Assembly (NCBI GenBank): GCA_021820525.1
Contig: JAKADM010000003.1
Coordinates: 1-64,000 of the forward strand
DNA from: Thermoplasmata archaeon
GTDB lineage: Archaea > Thermoplasmatota > Thermoplasmata > Thermoplasmatales > Thermoplasmataceae
Length of the DNA: 64,000 bases
Direction of reading: 5' to 3'
The notes below the pieces were generated by a model that saw nothing but the letters and a program-made list of their open reading frames with translations, did not search any database and was not told the origin of the DNA. How positions within the stretch are numbered: the stretch's first letter is position 1; the number at the start of each line of letters is the position of its first letter. The translations under genes and the position numbers were made by a program. Of the stretch, positions 26,755-35,156 are shown piece after piece.

Positions 26755-27660
26755 GTGAACAATATTTTGTACGTATTACTGACAGAGATTTTAATGACTC
26801 CATTCATAGTTTACGTTGTCATTTTCATTTCAAAGAAATATTCTGTCATGAATACGTTATCAATTTCAGTGGTCATGTTTTTGCTTTCAATGATGTCGGG
26901 AATGTTAAATTCTATCAATTATTACATAATTTTTCCAGATGGTTTTATCAACAACGTGGCAGCATTCAACATTTCCATGTTTGAAATGTCTGTAATCCTT
27001 TCCTATCTTCTTTTAGAGGGTTTCAATGGAAATTTAACCCGGATGAATCCAACCCATGCAAAATGGTTTGCCTTACTTGTGGGATGGAACGAAATATCCA
27101 TGGCCCTTCTTCTATATACCCTGGCCTTTGGATTCGGAAATTCAGGGATAATTAACAACACTTTGAATTTAATAGGCTCCTCCGTAACTGATTATCTTTT
27201 CCTGGTTCCAATGCTCATTGAAATGTTTTCGGTCGCAATTCTTCATTTATATTCCGGACTGGAAAGGAGAATCTCCCTTTCCATAATTTTGATGCAGCTG
27301 GCAGATCCCGCAATTTTTGGGAACTCCGTTTACATAATTGCCGGCTCATTGATTTTTACAGTAATTATGATCTTTGCCATCTGGTATGTATTTTCATACG
27401 CATTCAACAACAGAAGGAATCTAAAGGGGATGTGGAAAAGGGAACTCAACTATTTTATATTAATAATAGCACTTTCCACTGCAGGACTTATTGAACCTAT
27501 CCTGGTACCGGGAAGCTTTGGTCTCAAATGGATAATATTTGCATTTTCAATGATAGCCTCCATGATCTTCTACTTTGCCCTATCCTTTAAGGTATTTGAT
27601 TTTCCAGATTACCACAGGAAAAAGAACAGGGGAGAGGACATACCTGTACCCATAATGTGA
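26755..27660 (+). CDS. Polytopic membrane protein, single copy of a module shared with the convergent Fe-S protein
   Basis: A 301-residue protein with about eight hydrophobic spans and no soluble domain. It lines up with the N-terminal half of the convergent 663-residue protein: GWNEISMALL (E113, M116) with FDEFLMSLDF (E112, M115), and LFLVPMLIEMF (M153, E156, M157) with WFIFPMSLEML at the same residue numbers. No known family is recognised. The start codon is GTG at 26755, about 20 bp after a tttttaata stretch. It and the Fe-S protein end 77 bp apart facing each other. Confidence 0.8.
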   Translation: MNNILYVLLTEILMTPFIVYVVIFISKKYSVMNTLSISVVMFLLSMMSGMLNSINYYIIFPDGFINNVAAFNISMFEMSVILSYLLLEGFNGNLTRMNPTHAKWFALLVGWNEISMALLLYTLAFGFGNSGIINNTLNLIGSSVTDYLFLVPMLIEMFSVAILHLYSGLERRISLSIILMQLADPAIFGNSVYIIAGSLIFTVIMIFAIWYVFSYAFNNRRNLKGMWKRELNYFILIIALSTAGLIEPILVPGSFGLKWIIFAFSMIASMIFYFALSFKVFDFPDYHRKKNRGEDIPVPIM

Positions 27661-27737
27661 AATTATGGGTAGGAATGGATATGGAAATATGAGTTTTATT
27701 TGTCAGCTATACTTTTCAAAAATAGGAGATATATTTT

Positions 27738-29729
27738 TCATTTTACCTTCTTCTCCTGACTCCTTTTGCTGGAAAATTTACCTTTTACAAAATGCCTCAC
27801 ATCATAGAAGAAAATGTTATCGTATGGGCATGCTTCAACGCAATCACCAATTCCCACGCATCTGGAATTTTTGAATTCCCCCTTTTGAATAAAGTTCCCG
27901 GGCTGGGAAGAAAGGCCCACGGGGCATGCCCGTGCGCAATCCTTTGTTTTGCAATTTATGCACTGGTTGGAATCCCTTACTTTCAGCTTGAAAAAACCAA
28001 ACTTTCCAACCCACCTGTTAAAGTTTCCCCAGTGGCAATAGCCTGTGTTTATACATCCATAGGACCCAAAATATGGCATTGTGATGAAAACTGCATACCA
28101 GATTATGTCAAAGAGAAATATGTATATGAAAACAAGTGGATCTGTCCCATACATTGTTATATTGATATACCCAAAGTTATCAAGAAGGGAAATGATTGAA
28201 GCTATGGCCAGAGATGAATAAACAGAAAGGGAAACAACCCTGTAAATCTTATTTTCTTTTTCACCTGGTATGGTAATTTTTTTTGCCAGTTCCCCTTCTC
28301 TGTTGAACTTTTTCATTGAATCATAGAATGTTCCCTGATACATTATGGGTGCAGTGCAGAATACTGAGCAGAGTTGCCTTGCACCAAAGAGAAGGGAAAG
28401 TATCCCACTGACCAGATAGGTAAGGAGCATTGGAACAATTAATGCTGCTGCAAGTCCGCCTGCCCTCCCTATGCCCATACTCCACCCTATAAAGGGATAG
28501 TATTGGGGATTTGCCAGAATGAATGAAGGGAGCAAAATGGAATATACCCCATAGGCCATGATCATCAGGGCCAGCCTTATTCTGTTCTCAAGATTTTTAG
28601 TTTTTAGCATTTTGAAAACTACAAGGGAACCCATTTCGGCACCCATCATGATGAGGAACCATGGCGAACCCGTAATTCCGCCCACAAAGACAACTCCGTT
28701 GAATAAAGTTTCGCCCATAAGGGATAGGGATGGTGTGAACGGGGCAAGGCCAAGGGAGGCAATAAATGAAGAAGATCCGTAGTACTGGAAATCAAAGGTT
28801 GCGCCCATTGCGAACTCTGCAAGGAATATGTTCAGTAAAAACAAGGTCGACCATTTGCTGTCTGAAAGCCAGTAAACCTTCCCGTGGCCTTCGAAATAGT
28901 TCTTATGAAGAATGGCAGAGAGGTAAATGCTCATTTCCAGTACAATGGATGATCCCAGAATGACCAGATTTCCGTTATACTGGAATATCATTACGCCAAG
29001 AATCATCAAAAAATAGGTGAATATAATTCTGTTCATGTATGTTGAGAAATTTTTCTCCACATATTGCTTTCTGTAAAGATGCTCAAAAAGAAATATGAAA
29101 AGAACGGTCATAAATGACCCACCCACATAAACGGCTATCTCTTCCCATATTCCGCTGTTTATTGCACTGGGTGTCAGAAACATCACTGTGGATTGGAATA
29201 TTATGAAGATCAGAGCAGTTGAGGATTCCCTCCTTATGCTCATTATTGCGGTTAAGAGCATCTCCAGGGACATTGGGAATATGAACCAGAACGATGTGAG
29301 GGGATAGAATAAAATATTGATTAAATTCGATCCATAAAAGGAAATAAAGCTTAAATTGCCTGCTATGGATATGAAATCAAGACTCATGAGGAATTCGTCG
29401 AAAATTGTGAAAAAAACGTAGATCCATAGATTGACTTTTGCAGGCTGATCGCCCTCAAGGGACCTTACAAAGCTTATCATGGGATAAATCAGTTCAAGCC
29501 CCATAATGGCGGCCGATAGCAGCACAATGTCCTGCAGATTGAAAGGAACAATGCCAGAAAGATAAACAGCAGGACCAAGAAGCATGCTGTTCATCATCGC
29601 CAGGAATATATATGCAATTATTTTTTTAATCTGAGTATCTGCATTCCTGGCATAATATATGATCCATGAGGTGAAGATCCCCATTAAAGCGGCCAGGAGA
29701 TAAAGTAATGGATAGGTATAGGCAAACAT
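27738..29729 (-). CDS. Polytopic membrane iron-sulfur protein (NapH-like) with duplicated membrane module
   Basis: A 663-residue protein. Residues 1-285 and about 295-445 are two copies of a membrane module (E112/M115 with W148...E156-M157; E305/M308 with W357...E365-M366). A cysteine pair C454/C458 (RQLCSVFCTAP) sits at a membrane edge as in NapH/CcoG-type proteins, and C559 and C565 lie after the last spans. A C-terminal ferredoxin-like domain holds C590, C593, C598, C602 and C624, C630, C634 with two CP ends; the second motif lacks one usual cysteine. It probably passes electrons to or from the membrane; partner and substrate are unknown. Confidence 0.85.
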   Translation of the reverse strand: MFAYTYPLLYLLAALMGIFTSWIIYYARNADTQIKKIIAYIFLAMMNSMLLGPAVYLSGIVPFNLQDIVLLSAAIMGLELIYPMISFVRSLEGDQPAKVNLWIYVFFTIFDEFLMSLDFISIAGNLSFISFYGSNLINILFYPLTSFWFIFPMSLEMLLTAIMSIRRESSTALIFIIFQSTVMFLTPSAINSGIWEEIAVYVGGSFMTVLFIFLFEHLYRKQYVEKNFSTYMNRIIFTYFLMILGVMIFQYNGNLVILGSSIVLEMSIYLSAILHKNYFEGHGKVYWLSDSKWSTLFLLNIFLAEFAMGATFDFQYYGSSSFIASLGLAPFTPSLSLMGETLFNGVVFVGGITGSPWFLIMMGAEMGSLVVFKMLKTKNLENRIRLALMIMAYGVYSILLPSFILANPQYYPFIGWSMGIGRAGGLAAALIVPMLLTYLVSGILSLLFGARQLCSVFCTAPIMYQGTFYDSMKKFNREGELAKKITIPGEKENKIYRVVSLSVYSSLAIASIISLLDNFGYINITMYGTDPLVFIYIFLFDIIWYAVFITMPYFGSYGCINTGYCHWGNFNRWVGKFGFFKLKVRDSNQCINCKTKDCARACPVGLSSQPGNFIQKGEFKNSRCVGIGDCVEACPYDNIFFYDVRHFVKGKFSSKRSQEKKVK

Positions 29730-29765
29730 CTCATCCGTAAAGGGATTTTACCCTGTCTAATAAAT

Positions 29766-31082
29766 CTAGTGCAATACTATTAAGCCGCTCTCAAGATATA
29801 GGGAGAGCAGTGTAAGGGTGAGAACAGGAATTCCCACAAGTATGCCTGTTTTCATGTAATCCACCGTGCTTATTTTGAAATCGCCCTTTCTTTCTATCAT
29901 GTAAAGCCACACAAGGGTGGCGAGAGAACCTATGGGTGTAAATTTCGGCCCAATGTCATTTCCGATTGCGTTCGTGAGAAGGATTGTGCCGGTCATGTGG
30001 GCGTGCTGCAGCGCCAGATCACCCAGCAATACAGAGGGAAGATTGTTCATTATGGATGCAGTAAAGGCAAAGAGGTATCCTGTAAATATGTAATTAAGTC
30101 CATATGGGAAAGATGAGAAATAGATCAGGACGCCTGAAATAACCTCTGTAAGGCCATTATTGGCCATGGCAAAGACAACAATGTACATGCCTATGGAAAA
30201 CAATATTATCTGCCATGGCGCCTCTCTGACAGGGTTGATATAACTTATTCTTCCATTCTGCCTTGCCAGGAGAAGGAGGAAAAAAGCGGCAGGCATGGAA
30301 ACAACTGCCACCGGTACAGAGAGAAAGCCGCCGACAGAATAAAGGACTATTAAAACAGTTATAAATGGAAAGAACATCTTAAAAATCAAAGGATCTTTTA
30401 TTTCAGAATCTTTAAAATCGACAATGGTGCTGACCTTTTCTGGAATATCTTTCATGAAGAAAAGATACAGGAAAAGGAGGCTTGAACCCACACTGACAAG
30501 ATCAGGAATTAACATCACATACATGTACGAGAAGAAATTAATTCCAAAATAGGTTGCTGCAATTATATTCACAAGATTGCTAACCAGAAGGGGTATGCTT
30601 GCAGAATCCGCTATGAATCCCACAGCCATGATATATGCCAGAAGAGTCTTTCCCTTAAGGCCTGCTCTGTAAAGTACAGATATGATTATGGGTGTCATCA
30701 CAAGGGCCGTCCCATCGTTTGCAAATATGGCCGAAATAAAAGCACCACCCAGTATGATCAGTATGAACAGCCTCTTCCCGTTACCCCGGGAAAGGCTGAG
30801 AAGCCTCACTGAAAGATATTGAAAAACTCCCGCCTCATCAAAAACAAGCGAGATGATCACTATGGATATGAATGTAAGAGTTGCATTCCACACGATGGAA
30901 ATAACATCTATGAAATCCTTCAGTGAAGTGAGGCCCGTGAGGAATGTTATAAGTGCGCCTATCAGGGCAGAATATCCTATTCCCAGACCCTTAGGCTTTT
31001 TAATTACAAGCACAAGGGAGAATATGAAAATAGAAACTGCAATGATGAAATCAAATGTCTGATTTTGTAAGATCCCTGACAA
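29766..31082 (-). CDS. arsB: Arsenite efflux permease ArsB (ArsB/NhaD family)
   Basis: A 438-residue ion-transporter-superfamily permease with about 11-12 spans. Motifs: FISAIFANDGTALVMTPI and FTASIMNNLPSVLLGDLAL, the two conserved hairpin segments of ArsB, and AIGNDIGPKFTPIGSLATL. By context (arsR-arsC-arsB) it exports arsenite made by ArsC. Start ATG at 31082 overlaps the end of arsC by 32 bp, so translation is coupled. NhaD-like or other anion transport is the alternative, but gene order favours arsenite. Confidence 0.92.
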   Translation of the reverse strand: MSGILQNQTFDFIIAVSIFIFSLVLVIKKPKGLGIGYSALIGALITFLTGLTSLKDFIDVISIVWNATLTFISIVIISLVFDEAGVFQYLSVRLLSLSRGNGKRLFILIILGGAFISAIFANDGTALVMTPIIISVLYRAGLKGKTLLAYIMAVGFIADSASIPLLVSNLVNIIAATYFGINFFSYMYVMLIPDLVSVGSSLLFLYLFFMKDIPEKVSTIVDFKDSEIKDPLIFKMFFPFITVLIVLYSVGGFLSVPVAVVSMPAAFFLLLLARQNGRISYINPVREAPWQIILFSIGMYIVVFAMANNGLTEVISGVLIYFSSFPYGLNYIFTGYLFAFTASIMNNLPSVLLGDLALQHAHMTGTILLTNAIGNDIGPKFTPIGSLATLVWLYMIERKGDFKISTVDYMKTGILVGIPVLTLTLLSLYLESGLIVLH

Positions 31083-31452
31083 GTTCCTCTATCCTGTCCC
31101 TTATTATTCGGACCTCTTCAAGGCTTTTACCCTTCGGATCATCCAGTCCCCAATCCACCATTTTTTTCTTCATTGATCTTGCGATGGGTGCGGGGCATGT
31201 ATCCTGAACCGAACAGCCCATTATAACAACAAGATCTGCACTTTCAACCATCTCCTGCGTCATGACCTTCGGTTTGTCGTGGGATATGTCCATGCCGATC
31301 TCTTTCATTGCATCCACAACCATATCATTTACATGATCTGATGGAACTGTTCCTGCACTTAAACAGTCAATTCCATATTTTTTTCCAAAGGCCTCAGCCA
31401 TTTTACTTCGTCCTGCGTTTTCCACACACACAAAGAGAACCTTTCCCTTCAT
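31051..31452 (-). CDS. arsC: Arsenate reductase, thioredoxin-coupled (low-molecular-weight phosphatase type)
   Basis: A 133-residue protein of the LMW protein-tyrosine-phosphatase fold. The P-loop is C9-VENAGRS, and the redox pair C80 and C86 (MGCSVQDTC) matches the Cys triad of thioredoxin-linked ArsC of Gram-positive bacteria. It reduces arsenate to arsenite for export by ArsB. It is the second gene of the ars operon, 20 bp after arsR. Confidence 0.94.
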   Translation of the reverse strand: MKGKVLFVCVENAGRSKMAEAFGKKYGIDCLSAGTVPSDHVNDMVVDAMKEIGMDISHDKPKVMTQEMVESADLVVIMGCSVQDTCPAPIARSMKKKMVDWGLDDPKGKSLEEVRIIRDRIEELVRDLTKSDI

Positions 31453-31472
31453 TCAAAACCACATCCTTACTT

Positions 31473-31766
31473 TCATACCCATTCTCTTGATCTGTAATAT
31501 ATCCATTTTCCCTCTCTTCTTCCTTCTATAAGATCAGCTTCAAGGAGTTTTTTCAGATGGCCTGATACGGTGGACTGGGGCATACCAGTCATATTTTCAA
31601 TCTGGCACACGCACAGTTCATCCTCAAGAAGGGTAAGGTAAAGGCTCAGCCTCACCGGTTCCCCCAAAGCCATATATTTTTTGTATGTTTTATTCTCTCC
31701 CACATCATTAAGGATTTTCTGAAAATATTCTCTTGTTTTTTCATCCACAACCTTGCATTCATTCAT
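31473..31766 (-). CDS. arsR: ArsR-family metalloregulator
   Basis: A 97-residue winged-helix repressor. The arsenite-sensing motif ELCVCQI is present (the classical ELCVCDL), followed by the recognition helix MPQSTVSGHLKKLLEADLI and the wing GKWIYYRS. It should repress arsRCB until As(III) binds the cysteines. Start ATG at 31766; a palindromic site lies between its TATA element and start. Confidence 0.93.
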   Translation of the reverse strand: MNECKVVDEKTREYFQKILNDVGENKTYKKYMALGEPVRLSLYLTLLEDELCVCQIENMTGMPQSTVSGHLKKLLEADLIEGRREGKWIYYRSREWV

Positions 31767-31772
31767 ATCTTA

Positions 31773-31805
31773 ATATCACGATATGGCGATATGTTATTCA
31801 TATAT
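31773..31805 (-). promoter_or_regulatory. ars operon promoter with candidate ArsR operator
   Basis: On the minus strand a TATA-like tttaaatatat (about 31794-31805) precedes repeats of ATATCG/GATAT, including ATATC-ac-GATAT (plus strand, 31774-31785) and a further GATAT copy. The cluster lies just before the arsR start, as expected for an autoregulated repressor. Confidence 0.5.
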
Positions 31806-31839
31806 TTAAATCATTTTTTTAAGTTAAAAAAGTGTGAAG

Positions 31840-31922
31840 CGCTGGGAGGGAGATTCGAACTCCCGAGCTACGAGAGCACAGGCTTTCCAGACCTGCGCCT
31901 TACCAGGCTAGGCTACCCCAGC
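31840..31922 (-). tRNA. tRNA-Ser (GGA)
   Basis: An 83-nt class II tRNA. Acceptor arms GCTGGGG/TCCCAGC pair with one G-T; discriminator G. The anticodon loop CTGGAAA gives anticodon GGA. A long variable arm (GTGCTCTCGTAGCTC region) and the T loop TTCGAAT between GGGAG and CTCCC identify serine. No intron. A T run on the minus strand follows (ttttttaac). Confidence 0.95.
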
Positions 31923-32049
31923 TCACCGGCATAATTCCTTTTTTGTATTTATCGTTTTAGAATGTTTCCCCATTCTATCAGGACTTTGAAACTTTATATG
32001 TCAGGCAATCTATTTATTCCTTCAGGAGTTATTCTCAGAGGTGAATGAT

Positions 32050-32505
32050 ATGTCTGAAATAAAAATCAAGAAAATAATGTGCTCCTACGATTTCTCAGAG
32101 GAATCAAAGAAGGCTCTTGAAATGGCATTTTTTCTTACTGAATCCATAAAGGACTGCGAGCTATATATCTTGAATGTTTACAGGCCAATACCCACGCCTG
32201 TAGGAGATTTTACAGGTGCAACAGACTCATACCTGGAAGACAATCAGGAGGAGCTGGAGAAGAGCAGAAAGAAGCTCCATGAGGTTGTGGAAGAGATCAA
32301 GAAGGACAGAAAAATAGAAAAATGCACGGGAAACGTTGTAATGGGCAACCCTGTGGAGGAAATACTCCACGCCATAGAGAAGGAAAAGCCCGATCTTGTA
32401 ATCATGGGAAACAAGAAGCACGGTTTCAAAAAGGGAATTATCCTGGGTTCAGTTTCAGAGAGGGTTTCTGCTAACTCACCTGTTTCCGTTCTTATAGCAA
32501 GATAA
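32050..32505 (+). CDS. Universal stress protein (UspA family)
   Basis: A 151-residue UspA-fold protein. The N-terminal MCSYDFSEESKKALEMA and the C-terminal nucleotide-binding motif MGNKKHGFKKGIILGSVSERV (G-2x-G-9x-G type) with SPVSVLIAR are typical, which suggests an ATP-binding member. The ATG at 32050 follows an AGGTGA site 5 nt upstream, better than the GTG at 32041. It is a single gene lying between the two tRNA-Ser genes. Confidence 0.92.
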   Translation: MSEIKIKKIMCSYDFSEESKKALEMAFFLTESIKDCELYILNVYRPIPTPVGDFTGATDSYLEDNQEELEKSRKKLHEVVEEIKKDRKIEKCTGNVVMGNPVEEILHAIEKEKPDLVIMGNKKHGFKKGIILGSVSERVSANSPVSVLIAR

Positions 32506-32606
32506 GGACGTTTTTTAATCTGCAAAAATACTTCTTATTTATTCTCAGAAAACCCCTTTTCTGATTGCCCCCCATGCCCCATCATGTTATGGAATTGAAG
32601 GAGATA

Positions 32607-32689
32607 CGCCGGGGGGGAGATTCGAACTCCCGAGCTACGAGAGCAGCAGATCTCGAATCTGCCGCCTTACCAGGCTAGGCTACCCCGAC
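32607..32689 (-). tRNA. tRNA-Ser (CGA)
   Basis: An 83-nt class II tRNA. Acceptor GTCGGGG/CCCCGGC, discriminator G, anticodon loop TTCGAGA with anticodon CGA, long variable arm and T arm GGGAG-TTCGAAT-CTCCC. The D arm, variable arm and T arm are almost identical to the tRNA-Ser(GGA) 0.7 kb away. Its first 15 bases are also the end of the CoA-binding protein gene. Confidence 0.95.
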
Positions 32690-33094
32690 CCTGTGTTTTC
32701 TATGCTCTTCCATCATGCATCTGTCCATAATTACCTTTATGCCATTTTCTTCCGCTATTCTTTTCCCCTCGTCACTCCTGACCCCTATCTGCATCCATAC
32801 TGTTTTGGGCCTGGCTGTGATGGCATCCCTTACTATTTCTGGAACAGCCTCTGATTTTCTGAATATGTCCACAACATCTATTCTATTCTCTCTCGCAGCA
32901 TCACTCACAGATGGATATGCCCTTAATCCATTCCATTCCTTAAATGCCGGATTTACCGGTATGATCTTGAATCCATTTTCTTGAAGATATTTTGCAACCC
33001 TGTAGCTGTCCCTGTCGCTTTTGTCGCTCAAACCCACAACAGCAACATTTCTTTCATTTTCAAGAATTTCCAAAATTGTCTTCTCTTCAGACAT
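32675..33094 (-). CDS. CoA-binding domain protein (YccU-like)
   Basis: A 139-residue Rossmann-fold CoA-binding protein: VAVVGLSDKSDRDSYRVAKYL, IIPVNP, VDIFRKSE, and the C-terminal VIMDRCMMEEHRKHR, the usual YccU-type motif. The biochemical role of this family is not established. The stop codon (TAG) lies inside the D arm of tRNA-Ser(CGA) on the same strand, so the last five codons and the stop are shared with the tRNA. Start ATG at 33094. Confidence 0.9.
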   Translation of the reverse strand: MSEEKTILEILENERNVAVVGLSDKSDRDSYRVAKYLQENGFKIIPVNPAFKEWNGLRAYPSVSDAARENRIDVVDIFRKSEAVPEIVRDAITARPKTVWMQIGVRSDEGKRIAEENGIKVIMDRCMMEEHRKHRVGVA

Positions 33095-33132
33095 GGTTAA
33101 GAAAAAGGATATTTGTTTAAATTTTTTTGCTT

Positions 33133-33837
33133 TTATGAGACAATTTTGTCTATTTCTTCCTTTGTCAGGATCTTATATATGCCATCTGTCTGAATTACGG
33201 CTACCTCTGGTGTTCTCATCTCAGAACCCTCTTCTATTGAGGATTTGAGCGCATTGAAACCGAGTTTGATTGCCCCCTTCATATCCAGTTCTTCACTGTA
33301 TTCCTTTTCAAAGAAGTTCAGAACCTGATCCCTGCCTGATCCTATGGCTGTGGCCTTATATTCATTGATCACTCCTGACGGGTCAGAATCAAACAGCCTT
33401 GCGCCTACCTGGTCCACACCGGCAAATATAATTGAAACTCCGTAAGGTCTAACTCCACCGTACTGTGTGTACTGCTGCATCTGGTCTGCAACCTTCTTTA
33501 CAAGGTTCTCAACATTTACAAGTGAGCCATATGTAACCTTTTCCTGCTGTGTGACTATTCTGGCGAAGTCAATAAGCACTCTTGCATCTGCACCGAGACC
33601 TGAGGTGACACATCCAACATAGTCATCAATAAGCTGGATCTTCTCCATTGAGTTCTGTTCCATCAGCTTGCTTCTTGGTCTTCTTTCAGACATCAGCAGT
33701 ACTCCATTCTTAAATTTCAATCCAAGGGCCGTTGATCCTCTCTTTACAGCCTCTCTTGCATATTCTACCTGAAACAGCCTTCCATCTGGTGAAAAAACTG
33801 TTATTGCCCTATCATAAGCCATCTGTCCCTGTTGCAT
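33133..33837 (-). CDS. psmA: 20S proteasome alpha subunit
   Basis: A 234-residue proteasome alpha subunit. The N-terminal gate and H0 helix [20 protein letters not shown] is the family signature, followed by GSTALGLKF and [12 protein letters not shown]. It forms the outer rings of the proteasome that control substrate entry. The beta subunit is not in this window. Together with Tricorn (45.1 kb) it covers the cytosolic protein-to-peptide route known from Thermoplasma. Start ATG at 33837. Confidence 0.96.
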   Translation of the reverse strand: MQQGQMAYDRAITVFSPDGRLFQVEYAREAVKRGSTALGLKFKNGVLLMSERRPRSKLMEQNSMEKIQLIDDYVGCVTSGLGADARVLIDFARIVTQQEKVTYGSLVNVENLVKKVADQMQQYTQYGGVRPYGVSIIFAGVDQVGARLFDSDPSGVINEYKATAIGSGRDQVLNFFEKEYSEELDMKGAIKLGFNALKSSIEEGSEMRTPEVAVIQTDGIYKILTKEEIDKIVS

Positions 33838-33972
33838 TTAATCACCGTAATCCCTTAATCTCTCAGCATAATAAACCTTTTCTAATTTTTAAGCAATTAT
33901 TAACTGTATTTGTTCTTTATAATATTGTAAGAAAATGAATAAGGTTATTAGCGCATTTCTCATGTAAAGTTA

Positions 33973-35154
33973 TTGTTTCCGTACTGCAGTTCCTGCAAGG
34001 GCACAAAAAATATGTGCGGTCTGAATCATTGCCCCATACTGGAGAATATAGGGGAACTCTTGCCCGCAAGAAGAATTATAAGGGGGCACATCGAAACGGA
34101 AACACCCCCTGGAGTTTTTGTAGGCACATACGGTTATCCTCAGGTATATGCAGGCCCAACAGCAATGTTTGAAAGGGATTTCTGGGATTACAATTCAGAC
34201 AAATTCGGCCTTTCAATGGAAAAGATCATCTCAATCCATTCCAACATATACAGAACAGGTTCAAAAGTTAACATTAGAAAGGTGGATGAAAGGTTAAAAA
34301 TAAACCTGATGGAAAGTTCATCCTCTGTGAAACCGCTGGAGATATCCTTTGATGGGAGGATGTCTCAATCTGAGAAGGCGAGAGAAAGTTTCTTTGAAAC
34401 TCCCGTCGGACCACTGGCAATGGTGGAAAATCTAAAGATACAGGGAAATCCGAAAATACCAGGCAGAGTAGACTATTTTTACAATGATCCCTATGAAAAG
34501 GCCTCAGAGGCTGTATGGGAACTCTTCAGGTCAAATATGGGCGTCTCCTATATACAGAATCTCCTGACCGCTGGAGTTCTTGGTGTAAAAAATGAAAGGA
34601 AGATGGTACCAACAAGATGGGCAATTACGGCTACAGACGATATCATATTCAAAAAGCTAAAATCATCCATAATAAGAAACCCATGGGTTGACGGCATAGA
34701 GTTTTATAGCAGGTCTTTTTTGGGAAACTCCTTTCATATCTTTATTTTCCCGGGAAGTTTTTCCTTTGAAATGCAGGAAAGGTGGAATAAGGGTTCACTC
34801 TGGGGCGAGGGACGGGTACAGTTGGACTATGAGGGAATTGAAAACAGAAAGAATTATGCATCGGTTATTGCAGGCGCATACTACGCAGCAAGGCTCTCTG
34901 TTTCACAGAATCTCTATGGAAGGGGAAGACAGGGAAAGATAGTTGTGATGAGATCTGTGGGCAATGAATATTATTCTCCTCTTGGAGTGTGGGTAATAAG
35001 AAGAACTGTGGAGGAGGCAATGAAGGAAAAGCCTGTAAAATTCAGTTCCATGGATGAACTTGTCAGGGAAATAAGGCCGATCATACCGGAAGGTTTTACC
35101 ATTTCAAAAACCATGCGTGAAATGGCAGTACAGAGGAAACTGGAGGATTTTTAA
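33973..35154 (+). CDS. nreA: DNA repair protein NreA
   Basis: A 393-residue NreA. The N-terminal zinc-type motif is C5, C8, C15 and C20 (YCSSCKG...MCGLNHC), and the C-terminus ends QRKLEDF, a PCNA-interacting (PIP)-like motif as reported for archaeal NreA. NreA is involved in repair of DNA damage in haloarchaea. Start is a TTG at 33973; the ATG just before it is closed at once by a stop. The hydrolase gene follows 2 bp after the stop. Confidence 0.92.
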   Translation: MFPYCSSCKGTKNMCGLNHCPILENIGELLPARRIIRGHIETETPPGVFVGTYGYPQVYAGPTAMFERDFWDYNSDKFGLSMEKIISIHSNIYRTGSKVNIRKVDERLKINLMESSSSVKPLEISFDGRMSQSEKARESFFETPVGPLAMVENLKIQGNPKIPGRVDYFYNDPYEKASEAVWELFRSNMGVSYIQNLLTAGVLGVKNERKMVPTRWAITATDDIIFKKLKSSIIRNPWVDGIEFYSRSFLGNSFHIFIFPGSFSFEMQERWNKGSLWGEGRVQLDYEGIENRKNYASVIAGAYYAARLSVSQNLYGRGRQGKIVVMRSVGNEYYSPLGVWVIRRTVEEAMKEKPVKFSSMDELVREIRPIIPEGFTISKTMREMAVQRKLEDF

Positions 35155-35156
35155 AT

